From assembly GCA_951800685.1 (NCBI GenBank), contig CATOJY010000006.1, forward strand, positions 62,001-126,000: 64,000 nt of DNA. Reading direction: 5' to 3'. Within the stretch, counting starts at the first letter, position 1. Every line of letters begins with the position of its first letter. This document shows positions 46,684-56,496 of this stretch, piece by piece. The notes under the pieces are model-generated. The model did no database searches. It saw only the letters and a program-made list of their open reading frames with translations, and was not told the origin of the DNA. A program made the translations under genes and the position numbers. The stretch comes from an uncultured Lachnospiraceae bacterium. GTDB taxonomy: Bacteria > Bacillota > Clostridia > Lachnospirales > Lachnospiraceae.

Positions 46684-48423
46684 TCAGAGGAACGTATCGT
46701 TATCTGTATTAGGGAACTGTGTAATCTTCTGGATACAGCAATTATTTGTGAGAGGATCGCGCTTTCCGTAATGAAACAATATGGCAGCAGGGTGCTCAAA
46801 AATATGATTGAATATTTCGACATGCAGCAACTTGGTCAATTCCCTGTAGTTATAGTCTGACAGCTCTGGAAACAGCCTATGTGTTATGGCTTCGTTGTGT
46901 AAAAGATCATGCACGTTATCTTTCCACTGATCTGAGGGAAGGAGAAATGCTGGACGGTTTTTCATGTGTTCCCGCAGATAGAGATCGTAAGCAATATATT
47001 CTTTCAGAAGAGAACACTTTCTGTTTAAGTCAGAAGAATGGGTAGTAATTTGTGCAACTCCAAAATCGAGTAATATTTCATATTTCCGTATCCTTGATGA
47101 CTGGATGCCAAAAAGACCATGGCTTTCATACCAGGAGGCGAGACTGGCATACAAGTCATAGGGCGTGTTGAAATAGCTGCAAAGAAAATGTAGAGAGTGG
47201 GCAAACTGTCCGCTGTTATAATAAATTTCGAGAACTTCTTCCACCTGTTTTAGATGACGGATATCGTCGTAAGACAGCCATTTGGTTGAAAGTACTTCAT
47301 AAGGAGGCAGGCTGGAGGATAGAAGTTCGTATTGTGGAGCGCGAAGTTCCATGTTCGAACCTTTCAGTACTTTGAGAAATCCTAGTTGCAGTTGTTTTGG
47401 ACACAGGGCATAGACATCATTGAAAGAAGACTGGAAAGAAACCAGATTTTCAAAAGGAAGCCCGGCGATCAGATCTAGGTGTATGTGAATATTATTCCAG
47501 GAAGAAATCTGACATACTGTGGATACAACTTTAGAGAAATCCATGCGGCGGTCGATTGCGGCAATGGTATTAGGGTTGGTTGATTGCACGCCAATTTCCA
47601 ACTGTACAGCGCCAGGACGCATCTTCCTTAACACTGTGAAATAATCTTCATCCAACAGATCTGCTGCAATTTCAAAATGAAAGTTTGTTATTCCATTGTC
47701 ATGATCCAGAATATACTGCAGGATTGGCAGGGCATGGTCTTTTTTACAATTAAAAGTACGATCTACAAATTTAACCTGCGGCACTTTTTTATCCAGAAAA
47801 AAATCTAGTTCCTGACAGACACGTGGAATAGAACGGAAATCCATAGTCTTGTCAATGGAAGATAGACAGTAACTACAGGAAAAGGGACAACCCCGGCTGC
47901 TTTCGTAATAAATGATACGGTGTTTGAAGTCTTTCATACTTTGGTCTGGCAGATCCTGATACCAGAATGGAATCTCGTCAAGTAGAAGCACAGGCGAATT
48001 ACTGCTGTCCATAATGACAGGCAGATTATCATTCGTGCCATCCATGTAAGCAGAGACAAGATAAGAGAAGGATCCTTCTCCAGGACCGGACATAACGCCG
48101 CGGAGATGCCATCTGGAGATGATCTCTTCTGCATTATAGGAAACCTCTGGACCTCCGGCCCAGATCTCCGTATCTGGGAGTATCTTATGGAGATCGGGGA
48201 TGATGGCATCCATCATGTTACGGTTCCAGATATAACAGGAAAAGGCAATAACATCAGGGTGTCTCTTATAAATTTCCTGCAAGATGAAGTAGGGCGGCTG
48301 ATTGATTGTAAATTCTGCCAGATCTACATAGGATGCATATTTACCTGCACAGGATTTTAAGGAAAAAATAGCAGGATTCGAGTGAATATATTTGGCATTG
48401 ATGGCTACCAGTAAAATTTTCAT
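46684..48423 (-). CDS. B12-binding domain radical SAM protein, DUF4080 type
   Basis: The 579-residue protein begins with a cobalamin-binding Rossmann domain (KILLVAINAKYIHSNPAIFS; WAGGPEVSYNAEEI). A radical SAM domain follows, with the 4Fe-4S motif CPFSCSYC, then FVDRTFNCKKDHA and HLDLIAGLPFENLVSF. The C-terminal 200 residues correspond to the DUF4080 tail. Such proteins are frequent in Clostridia, and their reaction is unknown. The usual DxHxxG cobalamin lower-ligand motif is not evident. It is apparently monocistronic, with AAAGGAA before ATG 48423. Confidence 0.88.
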   Translation of the reverse strand: MKILLVAINAKYIHSNPAIFSLKSCAGKYASYVDLAEFTINQPPYFILQEIYKRHPDVIAFSCYIWNRNMMDAIIPDLHKILPDTEIWAGGPEVSYNAEEIISRWHLRGVMSGPGEGSFSYLVSAYMDGTNDNLPVIMDSSNSPVLLLDEIPFWYQDLPDQSMKDFKHRIIYYESSRGCPFSCSYCLSSIDKTMDFRSIPRVCQELDFFLDKKVPQVKFVDRTFNCKKDHALPILQYILDHDNGITNFHFEIAADLLDEDYFTVLRKMRPGAVQLEIGVQSTNPNTIAAIDRRMDFSKVVSTVCQISSWNNIHIHLDLIAGLPFENLVSFQSSFNDVYALCPKQLQLGFLKVLKGSNMELRAPQYELLSSSLPPYEVLSTKWLSYDDIRHLKQVEEVLEIYYNSGQFAHSLHFLCSYFNTPYDLYASLASWYESHGLFGIQSSRIRKYEILLDFGVAQITTHSSDLNRKCSLLKEYIAYDLYLREHMKNRPAFLLPSDQWKDNVHDLLHNEAITHRLFPELSDYNYRELTKLLHVEIFNHIFEHPAAILFHYGKRDPLTNNCCIQKITQFPNTDNDTFL

Positions 48424-48532
48424 CAGTATGTTCCTTTATGTCTTTTTAGTAATAATAAAGAATAATTGCCAGATTAAAAAGGGTCAGAATATTCTTATCA
48501 TGATTTCCGTAACTGTTTATGTTTAGAAGCTC

Positions 48533-49294
48533 TTATATCTCACCATGATACTCTAAATCCTGCCATTTCATAGAGACATCCAAATGTTCTGTACTGTCAG
48601 ATGGAAATGTGTTACGGTACACTTCTACCAGCTTATGATCAATTTGATCTACAACGATGAGTGTAAAACATTCATTCTGTGAATCCCAGTCAATGCTGAT
48701 GCGGCGCATGCAGACTAACTTTCCATCCACCCATTGATGAATGGTCACCTCTCCTGATCCCATAGCGCTGGAACGAGCCCATCCATGAATTGTCTTTGTT
48801 TCTTCGCAGAATTCAGGACAGGAGATTTGATCAAATTCAGCTTCTTCCCGAAACTGTCCCTTGTCCTCATCCCATATCCAGAAATGCCAATACTGAGGTT
48901 GATTGCCCATGGCATACATATATCCAAAATCCTGATAACCGTCAAAATCAGCATCCCTGACATCGCTCCAACGAAAAACACTGGAATTTGCCTCCATTGT
49001 CTGCAATGGTACATCCATATGTTTCGGATCCCAGACAGTAAAATGCAGTAGAAAATCATAGCCCTGCTGTGAGTTCTCCACATCTTTTTTCACAGTGACA
49101 AGTAATGTTCCAAGTTTCCCTTTCGTATCTACAAAAAAACTATCCAAAGTATCATCTATCTCTACGGACGTGACCTCATTCTCTTTCGGAATCTCCATCT
49201 GACAGTCAGAAACATTCTCCTTTTTCTGACATCCAGATAACAGTAAAAGAATACACAAAACTGCCAGTTTACAAAATATTCTCTTTCTTGTCAT
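48533..49294 (-). CDS. Lipoprotein of unknown function
   Basis: The 253-residue precursor has a basic start (TRKRIFCK), a hydrophobic core and a lipobox LLLLSGC at about residues 13-19, so it should be anchored outside the membrane. The mature part includes RDADFDGYQDFGYMYAMGNQ, an acidic DxDxDG-like loop reminiscent of XAC2610/FG-GAP-type calcium sites, and WHFWIWDEDKGQF. ATG 49312 is in frame, but GGAGG stands 6 bases before ATG 49294, so the later start is used. No partner is evident. Confidence 0.75.
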   Translation of the reverse strand: MTRKRIFCKLAVLCILLLLSGCQKKENVSDCQMEIPKENEVTSVEIDDTLDSFFVDTKGKLGTLLVTVKKDVENSQQGYDFLLHFTVWDPKHMDVPLQTMEANSSVFRWSDVRDADFDGYQDFGYMYAMGNQPQYWHFWIWDEDKGQFREEAEFDQISCPEFCEETKTIHGWARSSAMGSGEVTIHQWVDGKLVCMRRISIDWDSQNECFTLIVVDQIDHKLVEVYRNTFPSDSTEHLDVSMKWQDLEYHGEI

Positions 49295-49523
49295 CTGAAA
49301 CCTCCGTCCCATTCTGCCATCTATTTTGCACCTTCCTTCCCTCTCCTGCTACCCATCATAGTGCCAGGCCCTATGGTAATTCTGACCAAACAGAGCAAAA
49401 CGGTTTATGGATTCTAATATTTTACCATAATTTCCTGTTTCGGATCTATTGTCGCAGTAAATTTCCATCTTAACTACTTTTCCTTAAAAATTTGCAAGGG
49501 GGAGTAAGTTTTGGGTTGGTATA

Positions 49524-51284
49524 TTACCATAAGTATTGCCTTGCAGTATAAATGGAGAAGTTAAAGTTGCGTACATGCATTTCTTCTGCCAGTTCCTGTA
49601 TTTTGAGATAGTATAGACGCATCCAGGATAATTGTTCTACGTCCCCCTTTTCCCGATTGAGATAAGCGTCTATTTCGTCATAACTTTGCGGAAGTCCATC
49701 CTCACGGATCCATTCGTTGATATCTGCAATGTAGAAGTTAATTTTGTCGTTGAGCAGAACAGGCGCCGCATCTGCCGAAAGGGTGGAAAGATAATTCTGA
49801 TTATCATGAATGTCGTAATCATCCAGGTAAGTCAAATGTTTTGGGTCCAGGTTATAACGGGCAATCCAATAGTCTGGATGTGAAAAAGACAGACCAATAT
49901 AAAATATCGTTACCACTGCTATACCATAAGGAAAAAGTGGAAAACTGTTCTTATAGATGAAAACAGCAACTCCCATCATGAATAAGAAAATAACTGCAAG
50001 CGCCCAGAGGACAAGGATACGCAAGAGAGTAAGATTATACCGGTTAATGTACATAAGCATCCGGAGTGCGCTGGAGAGGATCATGATGAAAGTACATCCG
50101 CAGAGAATGGAAAGGAGAACTTTCAGTACAATATTCTCCCGGAAAAAATACAGGCAGATCAGCACAATGATCAAATTTAAAATACAGACAACAAGCAGCT
50201 GGAAGAATCCTTCTCTTGCATAACTAGAGTAGGTATATCCCTCCGGCAGCTTCATGCTGCCCATGAAAAGATATAGAATCTGTATTACGCTGAAAATCAG
50301 GTAGAGAGCACAGAGTGCTGATGTGATGATAATTGCAATAATGGGCTCCAAAATTCTGTGGTCTGTCGTTTCTTCCTTGATATTCTTCATGGCAAGTGCT
50401 GCAAAGACAGTATAAGAACAGAAAAATACAACAATGATCATACATAAGATACCGAATATTGTATTTAAATTGATAGCTTCCAATATTCTGGAGAAAATCT
50501 CAGCAAACACAGCATCTGCGCTGGCTAACAGTACTGTCACAAATAACAACAGAGGAATTGTGATAACAATGCCGATCAAAACAGGGAGAAAATAGCTTTT
50601 CTTGCTTGTTTTATTCTTTTTTTGTAAGTCAAAATAAGATACCATATCTGCAAAAGGACGGAACAGACAGCTGAGTGCTGTGCCGATTATCTGAAAGCAG
50701 GCGGTAATATACTTCGGAAGATTCCAATTCTTGTCATTATATGTTGTATGCAGCATCAGGATAGCGGCAAGGAGAAAAGTACCACATTTATTGAAAAACA
50801 ATAGCTGTGGGGAATCTGTGAGACAATTAGAGATTCCCAGGAGCTGAATGCTGATAAGATAGAAGATGCTGCTTTTTTTGTAAGGAACCCCTAACTTTTG
50901 CATAGAGAAGAAAAAATAAAAGAGGGTTCCTGCGACGAAAAAAGGGTAAGTAATACCGGACGCATTTTTATACAGACAAAAAGTGTAGAAGATTGCATAG
51001 AGCAGGCTGCCGATACCGAAGAAGGAAAAGTGTTCTTTTAGTTGTTGCGTATAGATTGTTTCTGGCTTCGGCATATAAGCGGATGGTCCGGATGTATAAG
51101 GAGAATTCCTATTGTGTGCAGCCGGTGGAGGAAAGCTTCCTGGAATCTGTGCAGCTGCTGTATGGGAACTGCCTTGCTCCTGTGTGTCTGTTGATGCAAA
51201 GGCTGATCTTTCAGTAGTTTTAGTTTCTACAATAGGTTGGTTTGTAGTGGGAATGTCTGTTTGCTGTCTTATTTGTTGTTCCAT
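49524..51284 (-). CDS. DUF4173 multi-pass membrane protein
   Basis: Function unknown. The 586-residue protein has a long hydrophilic, Thr/Pro-rich N-terminus (about 80 residues), then about ten hydrophobic helices and a soluble C-terminal domain of about 100 residues. The motif YTYSSYAREGFFQLL between helices is the hallmark I associate with DUF4173. The C-terminal part contains YDIHDNQNYLSTLSADAAP and INEWIREDGLPQSYDEIDAY. It follows the small HTH and DUF2975 genes on the same strand, a set often found together in Clostridia. AAAGGAG precedes ATG 51284. Confidence 0.8.
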   Translation of the reverse strand: MEQQIRQQTDIPTTNQPIVETKTTERSAFASTDTQEQGSSHTAAAQIPGSFPPPAAHNRNSPYTSGPSAYMPKPETIYTQQLKEHFSFFGIGSLLYAIFYTFCLYKNASGITYPFFVAGTLFYFFFSMQKLGVPYKKSSIFYLISIQLLGISNCLTDSPQLLFFNKCGTFLLAAILMLHTTYNDKNWNLPKYITACFQIIGTALSCLFRPFADMVSYFDLQKKNKTSKKSYFLPVLIGIVITIPLLLFVTVLLASADAVFAEIFSRILEAINLNTIFGILCMIIVVFFCSYTVFAALAMKNIKEETTDHRILEPIIAIIITSALCALYLIFSVIQILYLFMGSMKLPEGYTYSSYAREGFFQLLVVCILNLIIVLICLYFFRENIVLKVLLSILCGCTFIMILSSALRMLMYINRYNLTLLRILVLWALAVIFLFMMGVAVFIYKNSFPLFPYGIAVVTIFYIGLSFSHPDYWIARYNLDPKHLTYLDDYDIHDNQNYLSTLSADAAPVLLNDKINFYIADINEWIREDGLPQSYDEIDAYLNREKGDVEQLSWMRLYYLKIQELAEEMHVRNFNFSIYTARQYLW

Positions 51285-51373
51285 AATGTACTCCTTTCTT
51301 GTAAAGGCGTTTTGGTTAAATTTTCAGGAAACTTTATGTTGGCTTTTCAGCCAGGTATGCAGATTACAGTTTC

Positions 51374-51616
51374 TTAATCCGCAGTTTTTTCAGGATCTTC
51401 CGGGAGATCATCGTCTTTGACATACTCCAGGAGATCGCCAGGCTGACAATCCAATACTCTGCAGATTTCATTTAAAGTTGAGAGACGGATTGCCTTTGCC
51501 TTATTATTTTTTAAGATGGAAAGATTCGCAAGAGTAAGATCTATTTCGCCTGCCAGTTCGGTCAGTCCTTTTTTGCGCATTGCCATTATAACATCCAAAT
51601 TGATGATGATTGCCAT
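51374..51616 (-). CDS. Small Xre/YozG-type DNA-binding protein
   Basis: The 80-residue protein is a single helix-turn-helix: IINLDVIMAMRKKGLTELAG and IDLTLANLSILKNNKAKAIR, then LSTLNEICRVLDCQPGDLLE. An acidic tail follows. It belongs to the YozG-like group that commonly pairs with a DUF2975 membrane protein, here 125 bp upstream. AAGGAGG precedes ATG 51616. A 22-bp perfect palindrome in the gap before it is a candidate operator. Confidence 0.88.
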   Translation of the reverse strand: MAIIINLDVIMAMRKKGLTELAGEIDLTLANLSILKNNKAKAIRLSTLNEICRVLDCQPGDLLEYVKDDDLPEDPEKTAD

Positions 51617-51709
51617 ACAAGCCTCCTTCTATTTTCTCTTGTCATGTTTCAGAATGTATTATCTGTTTTTCACTCAAATTTCTGTATGAATATTATAGTT
51701 ATGCTGCAG

Positions 51710-51731
51710 TATCGCAAGCAGGCTTGCGATA
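51710..51731. promoter_or_regulatory. Perfect 22-bp palindrome before the HTH gene
   Basis: TATCGCAAGC-AG-GCTTGCGATA has 10-bp arms with two central bases. It lies 94 bp before the HTH start and 10 bp after the DUF2975 stop. No T run follows, so it is more likely a protein-binding site or processing hairpin than a terminator. Confidence 0.5.
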
Positions 51732-51741
51732 TGCGTAGGAA

Positions 51742-52188
51742 TTAGATTGTCAGATCATTTTCCAGCTTATAAGTCACTGCTTTATCAAAAATACCTGCTA
51801 GTACTTTACTGAAAAGCCCTGCGATTACGAACACGAGTATGATAATAAAAATAGAGGGCGTGATAAAAATAAAGAGGCGGCATGCGGTGATCACTGCTAT
51901 AAAGAAACTGTAAGTGCTCATCTTCTCGAGGCTCTTGACGTTCTGCCGGATGAAACAGTCGTCGTTGATCACAGTCTGGAACATTCTGCGCAGTTGCTGG
52001 ACGATCAGAATGGCAAAGATACCCGATAGAAACAGAACCACACAGAGAGAATAGTAATTTTGTGCAAAATATGTGCTGTATCTGCCATAGAATCTTACGC
52101 TGAGCGGCAGCGTTACAATCACGATAATTCCTGAGTAGAACATGAAATCCAACAGATATTTGGTGAAGAGCGTTAATTTGTCTTTCAT
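51742..52188 (-). CDS. DUF2975 membrane protein
   Basis: Function unknown. The 148-residue protein has four hydrophobic helices (FMFYSGIIVIVTLPLSV; YYSLCVVLFLSGIFAILIVQ; two more near the C-terminus). Between helices 2 and 3 lies QLRRMFQTVINDDCFIRQNV, the DUF2975 signature, followed by SLEKMSTYSFFIAVI. ATG 52188 has AAGGAAGG about 10 bases upstream; ATG 52221 would add an unlikely hydrophilic leader. It is linked to the downstream YozG-like regulator, a recurrent pair. Confidence 0.85.
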   Translation of the reverse strand: MKDKLTLFTKYLLDFMFYSGIIVIVTLPLSVRFYGRYSTYFAQNYYSLCVVLFLSGIFAILIVQQLRRMFQTVINDDCFIRQNVKSLEKMSTYSFFIAVITACRLFIFITPSIFIIILVFVIAGLFSKVLAGIFDKAVTYKLENDLTI

Positions 52189-52367
52189 AGGACAGTTCCT
52201 TCCTTCATACTTTGTTTTCACCTACAATAACACTGTTGGAAATGAATGTCAACAAAAATTTATCGATTATCAATAAATAATTATTAATTTGCAATAATTA
52301 AAGAAAAAAATGGAATCCAGATCCAGGGTTTTTGGGTTTCTTCCTGGGAGGATGCCATTTTTTGTCG

Positions 52368-54533
52368 CTAATATCCTTCATTTAGTATTTCAAGAGTATT
52401 CCAATTATCCTTACTTCCGATTACGATATATCTGTATGCCTCGTCAACTTTAGTAGTGATTTGGAAAAAAATAACTTCTTTCTGGTTGTATCCTTCATAT
52501 TCGCTATCAAAGGTTGGAATGGAATCTATTTGTTCCATAGAGGCCAGTGGATGTTGAATGGAAAGATAATAGTTTTCTATTTTTTCTTTGATTTTGATAT
52601 TCAAATCCTCTGATTCTGTTAGAATAGACTCCTGGTTAGAGTCAGCTGGTAAATCTGATGGATGCAGAATTGCCTGGAAAGTCATATCTGCAGTAACTGT
52701 AGTATTTTGGTCAGGAGCAGAACCATCTTCCATAGACATCCACCCGAATACGTGCGCATATTCTTCCGGAACCTGTGGAAATTCTGGAAGAGCGTCGTCA
52801 TGCAGAACATAAAGGGTATCATAAACAGCAGCGTCGATCAACAGTGTGATCTTATGAACGGGGACCTGTTTGATCCATGCCTGGTCGAGAAAATCTTTCC
52901 GCGCAATAATATAGTCTTCCAAAAAGGAAATCTGTTCTGTTCTTCCATTGCTGTAGCCATTTTCAATATATTGTTTTTTCCATCGTACATGGTCCATCTC
53001 TGCGGAGGCAGTTGTAACTTCGGTAAGCATGGGAAGAATTTCGTCAGCTAAAAGCGGCAGATAAGAACTAATTCTATCCTGGTAACAGGCGACGACTTTT
53101 TCATAAAATTCCGGTTTTCCATAAAGGCTCTGAAACCAGGCAGAGGAATCGCTATGGGATGCAAGCCTGGAGAGTCTTTCTGGGGAAGTGGAGATCTGTC
53201 CTAAGTAATCGGGCGAATTTCCCCAGGAGACATCGTAATCCCAAACGGGTCCGGCATACAATTTACCATCTATCGTGTCGGAATCTTTATAGAAATAGGA
53301 ACTGGCTACGCCGCCGTCATAATTAGCGGTGATCTCTTCTAAAAGATATTTTTCTACAAAAGAGTCTAGATCGATCAGTTCCTGATAAGACTTTCCGGTA
53401 ATAGCATCAATACCTTCTGCAGAAAGAATTGCATTCTCTACGCTCTGCACATAATCGTTGATGTAAGCGATTTGTGCTTCGGAGGTGTATTCAGGAGAGC
53501 GGACAATAAAACACTCTTTGGATTCTGTGATAAAGTAGCTGCCGTTTACTTCTACTTCCTTCAGAAATCTGTTGTCAAAGTCGCGTTCAATCAGATAACC
53601 GCCAGTAATGTCTTCCGGATCTTTTGGAATCTGTTTGGCTTTGGTGGTGTCAGTCCAGGCAGTTTCATAACTGCTTAGATCCTCATTTTGGTTTTCGTGT
53701 TTGGTAGCTTTCTCTAAATCTGAGATCTGCAAACGGTTTTTCTGGATCTCTATCTTTTCCACTACATAATAGTTACCCATATACTCATGGTTTAAATACA
53801 AATCGACGAAAGTACCTTCCTCTGATTGTGCCAGACCAAGATACTTGGCAAGATTTCTGGAAAGCGCATTGCGTATCAGGGTAGAATCTGCTGAATTGGA
53901 AATAAAAATCCATTTTTTTCCAGACTCCATTCCCAGAAAAGGAATAGAGTCTGGAAGTTTGATCTGATAAGGTTTCTTGTCGAATTCTGTGTAGGAGGTA
54001 TTGCCTCTGCCCTTGATGTATTCCAGGGAATGCTGGAGACTAATCGTGCCATCTGGCTCAAGTACGGTTATTTCTCCGGCTTCTTTTGCCTCCTTATCGG
54101 TATTGATCAGATCAGAGGTGCCGGATTGTGTGTTGATAAAGACAGCTGGAATATGTTCGGAGTACATGCGGATAACAGCAGCTTGGTCAACGTCTTCAGG
54201 AATCTCTGGTTCCAGTCCGGCCTCTTTACAGGCAGAAGGCAGGAAGGCATAATATTTCCCATCTTCATGCCACAGTGAAATCTCTTGTTGTGCTATGGTG
54301 AGATAAGGTTGTTTTGTATTTGTTTCAGTGTCTGTAATTGGGTCGGTTTCTGCTACGGCTAAGTTGTTTTGGTCGGCAGGCGCTGTCATATCATGTGGAT
54401 CAGCCTCAGATAGAATACTCATAGTGCCTTCATTCATATGGCTTTTTTCTAAGAGATGAGCGGCAATGGTCACACAAACTGCTGCAGCAAAAAGAACACC
54501 AACATACAGACAGGCAAGATATCTTCTGTTCAT
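52368..54533 (-). CDS. CotH-like kinase family protein, membrane-anchored
   Basis: The 721-residue protein has one N-terminal hydrophobic helix (residues 7-26), so the rest is probably outside. A Thr/Asp-rich spacer follows. The CotH domain (about residues 150-480) shows IKGRGNTSYTEFDKKPYQIK, GMESGKKWIFISNSADSTLI, NYYVVEKIEIQKNRLQI and GPVWDYDVSWGN, the last being the catalytic-loop signature. Spore-coat CotH phosphorylates proteins, but the function of non-spore homologues is mostly unknown. It lies 8 bp after the exonuclease III gene and is probably transcribed with it. Cell-surface protein or polymer modification is inferred. Confidence 0.85.
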   Translation of the reverse strand: MNRRYLACLYVGVLFAAAVCVTIAAHLLEKSHMNEGTMSILSEADPHDMTAPADQNNLAVAETDPITDTETNTKQPYLTIAQQEISLWHEDGKYYAFLPSACKEAGLEPEIPEDVDQAAVIRMYSEHIPAVFINTQSGTSDLINTDKEAKEAGEITVLEPDGTISLQHSLEYIKGRGNTSYTEFDKKPYQIKLPDSIPFLGMESGKKWIFISNSADSTLIRNALSRNLAKYLGLAQSEEGTFVDLYLNHEYMGNYYVVEKIEIQKNRLQISDLEKATKHENQNEDLSSYETAWTDTTKAKQIPKDPEDITGGYLIERDFDNRFLKEVEVNGSYFITESKECFIVRSPEYTSEAQIAYINDYVQSVENAILSAEGIDAITGKSYQELIDLDSFVEKYLLEEITANYDGGVASSYFYKDSDTIDGKLYAGPVWDYDVSWGNSPDYLGQISTSPERLSRLASHSDSSAWFQSLYGKPEFYEKVVACYQDRISSYLPLLADEILPMLTEVTTASAEMDHVRWKKQYIENGYSNGRTEQISFLEDYIIARKDFLDQAWIKQVPVHKITLLIDAAVYDTLYVLHDDALPEFPQVPEEYAHVFGWMSMEDGSAPDQNTTVTADMTFQAILHPSDLPADSNQESILTESEDLNIKIKEKIENYYLSIQHPLASMEQIDSIPTFDSEYEGYNQKEVIFFQITTKVDEAYRYIVIGSKDNWNTLEILNEGY

Positions 54534-54541
54534 TTTTACCT

Positions 54542-55300
54542 CTATGTCAGATCGATCGACAACCCTACCGGGCAGTGATCAGATCCCATAACGTCCTTAT
54601 AGATTACAGCATCCTGGAGCTTCTCTTTCAGGCAGTTTGAGACAAGAAAATAATCAATACGCCATCCGGCATTTTTCGCTCTAGCACTGAATTGATAGGA
54701 CCACCAGGAATAAGCGCCTTCCAAATCAGGATAGAAATAGCGGAAGGTGTCGATAAACCCGGCTTCTGTAAGTGTCGTGAATCTTGCACGTTCCTGTTCT
54801 GTAAAACCAGCATTCATACGGTTAGTTTTCGGGTTTTTCAGGTCGATTTCCTTGTGGGCGACGTTTAAATCGCCGCAGAAGATAACAGGCTTTTTTTCTT
54901 CCAGTTTTTTCAGATAGGCAAGGAAATCTTCTTCCCAGCGCATACGATAGTCAAGTCTTGTCAATTCGCGCTGGGAGTTGGGAGTATAGACGGTGATGAA
55001 ATAATGATCTGGATATTCCAATGTGATCATGCGTCCCTCATGGTCATGTTCTTCTATTCCCATGCCATAAGACACCGAAAGCGGCTCTGCCTTCGTAAAG
55101 ACTGCTGTACCGGAATACCCTTTTTTGTCTGCATAATTCCAGTACTGATGATATTCGGGCAATTCCAGTGTGATTTGACCTTCCTGCAGTTTCGTCTCCT
55201 GTACACAGAACAGATCGGCGTCTTCTGCCAGCAGGAATTGTGTAAAGCCCTTGCTGACACAGGCACGCAGGCCATTTACATTCCAGGATATTAGTTTCAT
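54542..55300 (-). CDS. xth: Exodeoxyribonuclease III / AP endonuclease
   Basis: Base-excision repair enzyme of 252 residues. It begins [18 protein letters not shown], with the metal Glu in [42 protein letters not shown] and the terminal [12 protein letters not shown]. The family usually has SWN(V/I)NG and GSDH, both intact. AGAAAGGA precedes ATG 55300. It sits between the envelope genes SGNH/MBOAT and cotH on the same strand, 101 bp behind the SGNH gene. Confidence 0.96.
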   Translation of the reverse strand: MKLISWNVNGLRACVSKGFTQFLLAEDADLFCVQETKLQEGQITLELPEYHQYWNYADKKGYSGTAVFTKAEPLSVSYGMGIEEHDHEGRMITLEYPDHYFITVYTPNSQRELTRLDYRMRWEEDFLAYLKKLEEKKPVIFCGDLNVAHKEIDLKNPKTNRMNAGFTEQERARFTTLTEAGFIDTFRYFYPDLEGAYSWWSYQFSARAKNAGWRIDYFLVSNCLKEKLQDAVIYKDVMGSDHCPVGLSIDLT

Positions 55301-55401
55301 GATAGGTTGTCCTTTCTGTTATGAGATTTATTTTCTTGAAAGTGATGGTATTTCAGCAGCCGTTCTGTGGGGAGGGCAGAAGGCTTTCAGTTCTCGGCGG
55401 A

Positions 55402-56460
55402 TCAGGTGTCATAATATTCTGGCATGATCTGTTCTACGATTTCCTGGGAGAGATCGCGCATTCCATCCAGCCGTTCTTCATAATTATCCATAGTGAGTCG
55501 TTCCTCTCCCTTTGCCAGCTTATCGTAAATATAGTAGTTGATGTCTTTGGAGAAATGTACGATATCCATATAATTATCCAGGTTCGTGATAATCTCACGG
55601 TCATCCTGATAGAAATAGATCTCCGCATTGTCATATTGAAGCAGTGTTTTCACAGCCTGTTTCTCATTGTAAATTACGGCATCCCGCTCACCGCTTCTGC
55701 AGGCGTTGTCCCACCAAAGCATAGAATAGGGGGAGAAAAAGAATTTAAAGGTAGTTTCCGGGTGCGCTTCCAGCTGCCTTGTAAGCAGTGCGATATTGTC
55801 GGAAAGCTCCTTCTTGTTCACAGTTTCTGGCTGCATATTCTTGACAACAGGAAGTCTTGTGTATAGCCCCAGCGCCAGATCCTGTCCGAAGTATTTCCAC
55901 TGTGCCCAGTTGTAGGAGTTGCCCTCATCATAGTCTCTGATGAAAGAATAGGCCAACAGGTAAGGCAATTTTTCCATCAGGACATCTTTATTTAAAAGAT
56001 AAGGATAGTCGTTGAGAGGATTCTTGTCATACAGATACATAGGACAGCCTGTGGACTCGTAAGTTGGCTCTGTGCTGGCTGAAAGAGACGATGGATCAAT
56101 ATTATAAAATACGTATTCCAGGTCATGGTTCTCATAAGCGTTGTCCAGAAGATAACACAGATCCGCAGTAGCGCCGTAGGAGCGGATTGCTTTGATCGTC
56201 TTACAGCCAAATCCCTCGTCAAACCAATGATTGTTATAGTTTTCACAGACGGAGGAGCCGACAAGCAGGGCGTCATAATCAAAAGTACGCAGGGTGCCAA
56301 TACACTGGTATTCTTTGTCGGTGAGCACGGCTTTTAATCCTGGCAGCGGCTTGTGGTACTGGTAGAAAGGATCGAAGATCACGACGGTTGTGATGACCAC
56401 CACAAGCAGAAAGATTGTCCGTATAAAAAATGATCTGATAAATTTTTTGTCAGTTTCCAT
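55402..56460 (-). CDS. SGNH-like protein, partner of MBOAT acyltransferase
   Basis: The 352-residue protein has one N-terminal helix (about residues 11-31, FFIRTIFLLVVVITTVVIFD) and an extracytoplasmic domain. The block near residue 65, ALLVGSSVCENYNNHWFDEG, resembles block I of SGNH hydrolases (G-S-S). IVHFSKDINYYIYDKL near the C-terminus carries the candidate His. It is adjacent to the MBOAT gene (36 bp upstream). Such pairs act as in AlgI/AlgX or DltB/DltD, moving acyl groups to extracellular polymers. ATG 56460 follows GAGGAG at four bases; ATG 56472 overlaps that site. Confidence 0.75.
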   Translation of the reverse strand: METDKKFIRSFFIRTIFLLVVVITTVVIFDPFYQYHKPLPGLKAVLTDKEYQCIGTLRTFDYDALLVGSSVCENYNNHWFDEGFGCKTIKAIRSYGATADLCYLLDNAYENHDLEYVFYNIDPSSLSASTEPTYESTGCPMYLYDKNPLNDYPYLLNKDVLMEKLPYLLAYSFIRDYDEGNSYNWAQWKYFGQDLALGLYTRLPVVKNMQPETVNKKELSDNIALLTRQLEAHPETTFKFFFSPYSMLWWDNACRSGERDAVIYNEKQAVKTLLQYDNAEIYFYQDDREIITNLDNYMDIVHFSKDINYYIYDKLAKGEERLTMDNYEERLDGMRDLSQEIVEQIMPEYYDT

Positions 56461-56496
56461 TTGTCTCCTCATATGATTTGTGTCTCTTGTTACGTA

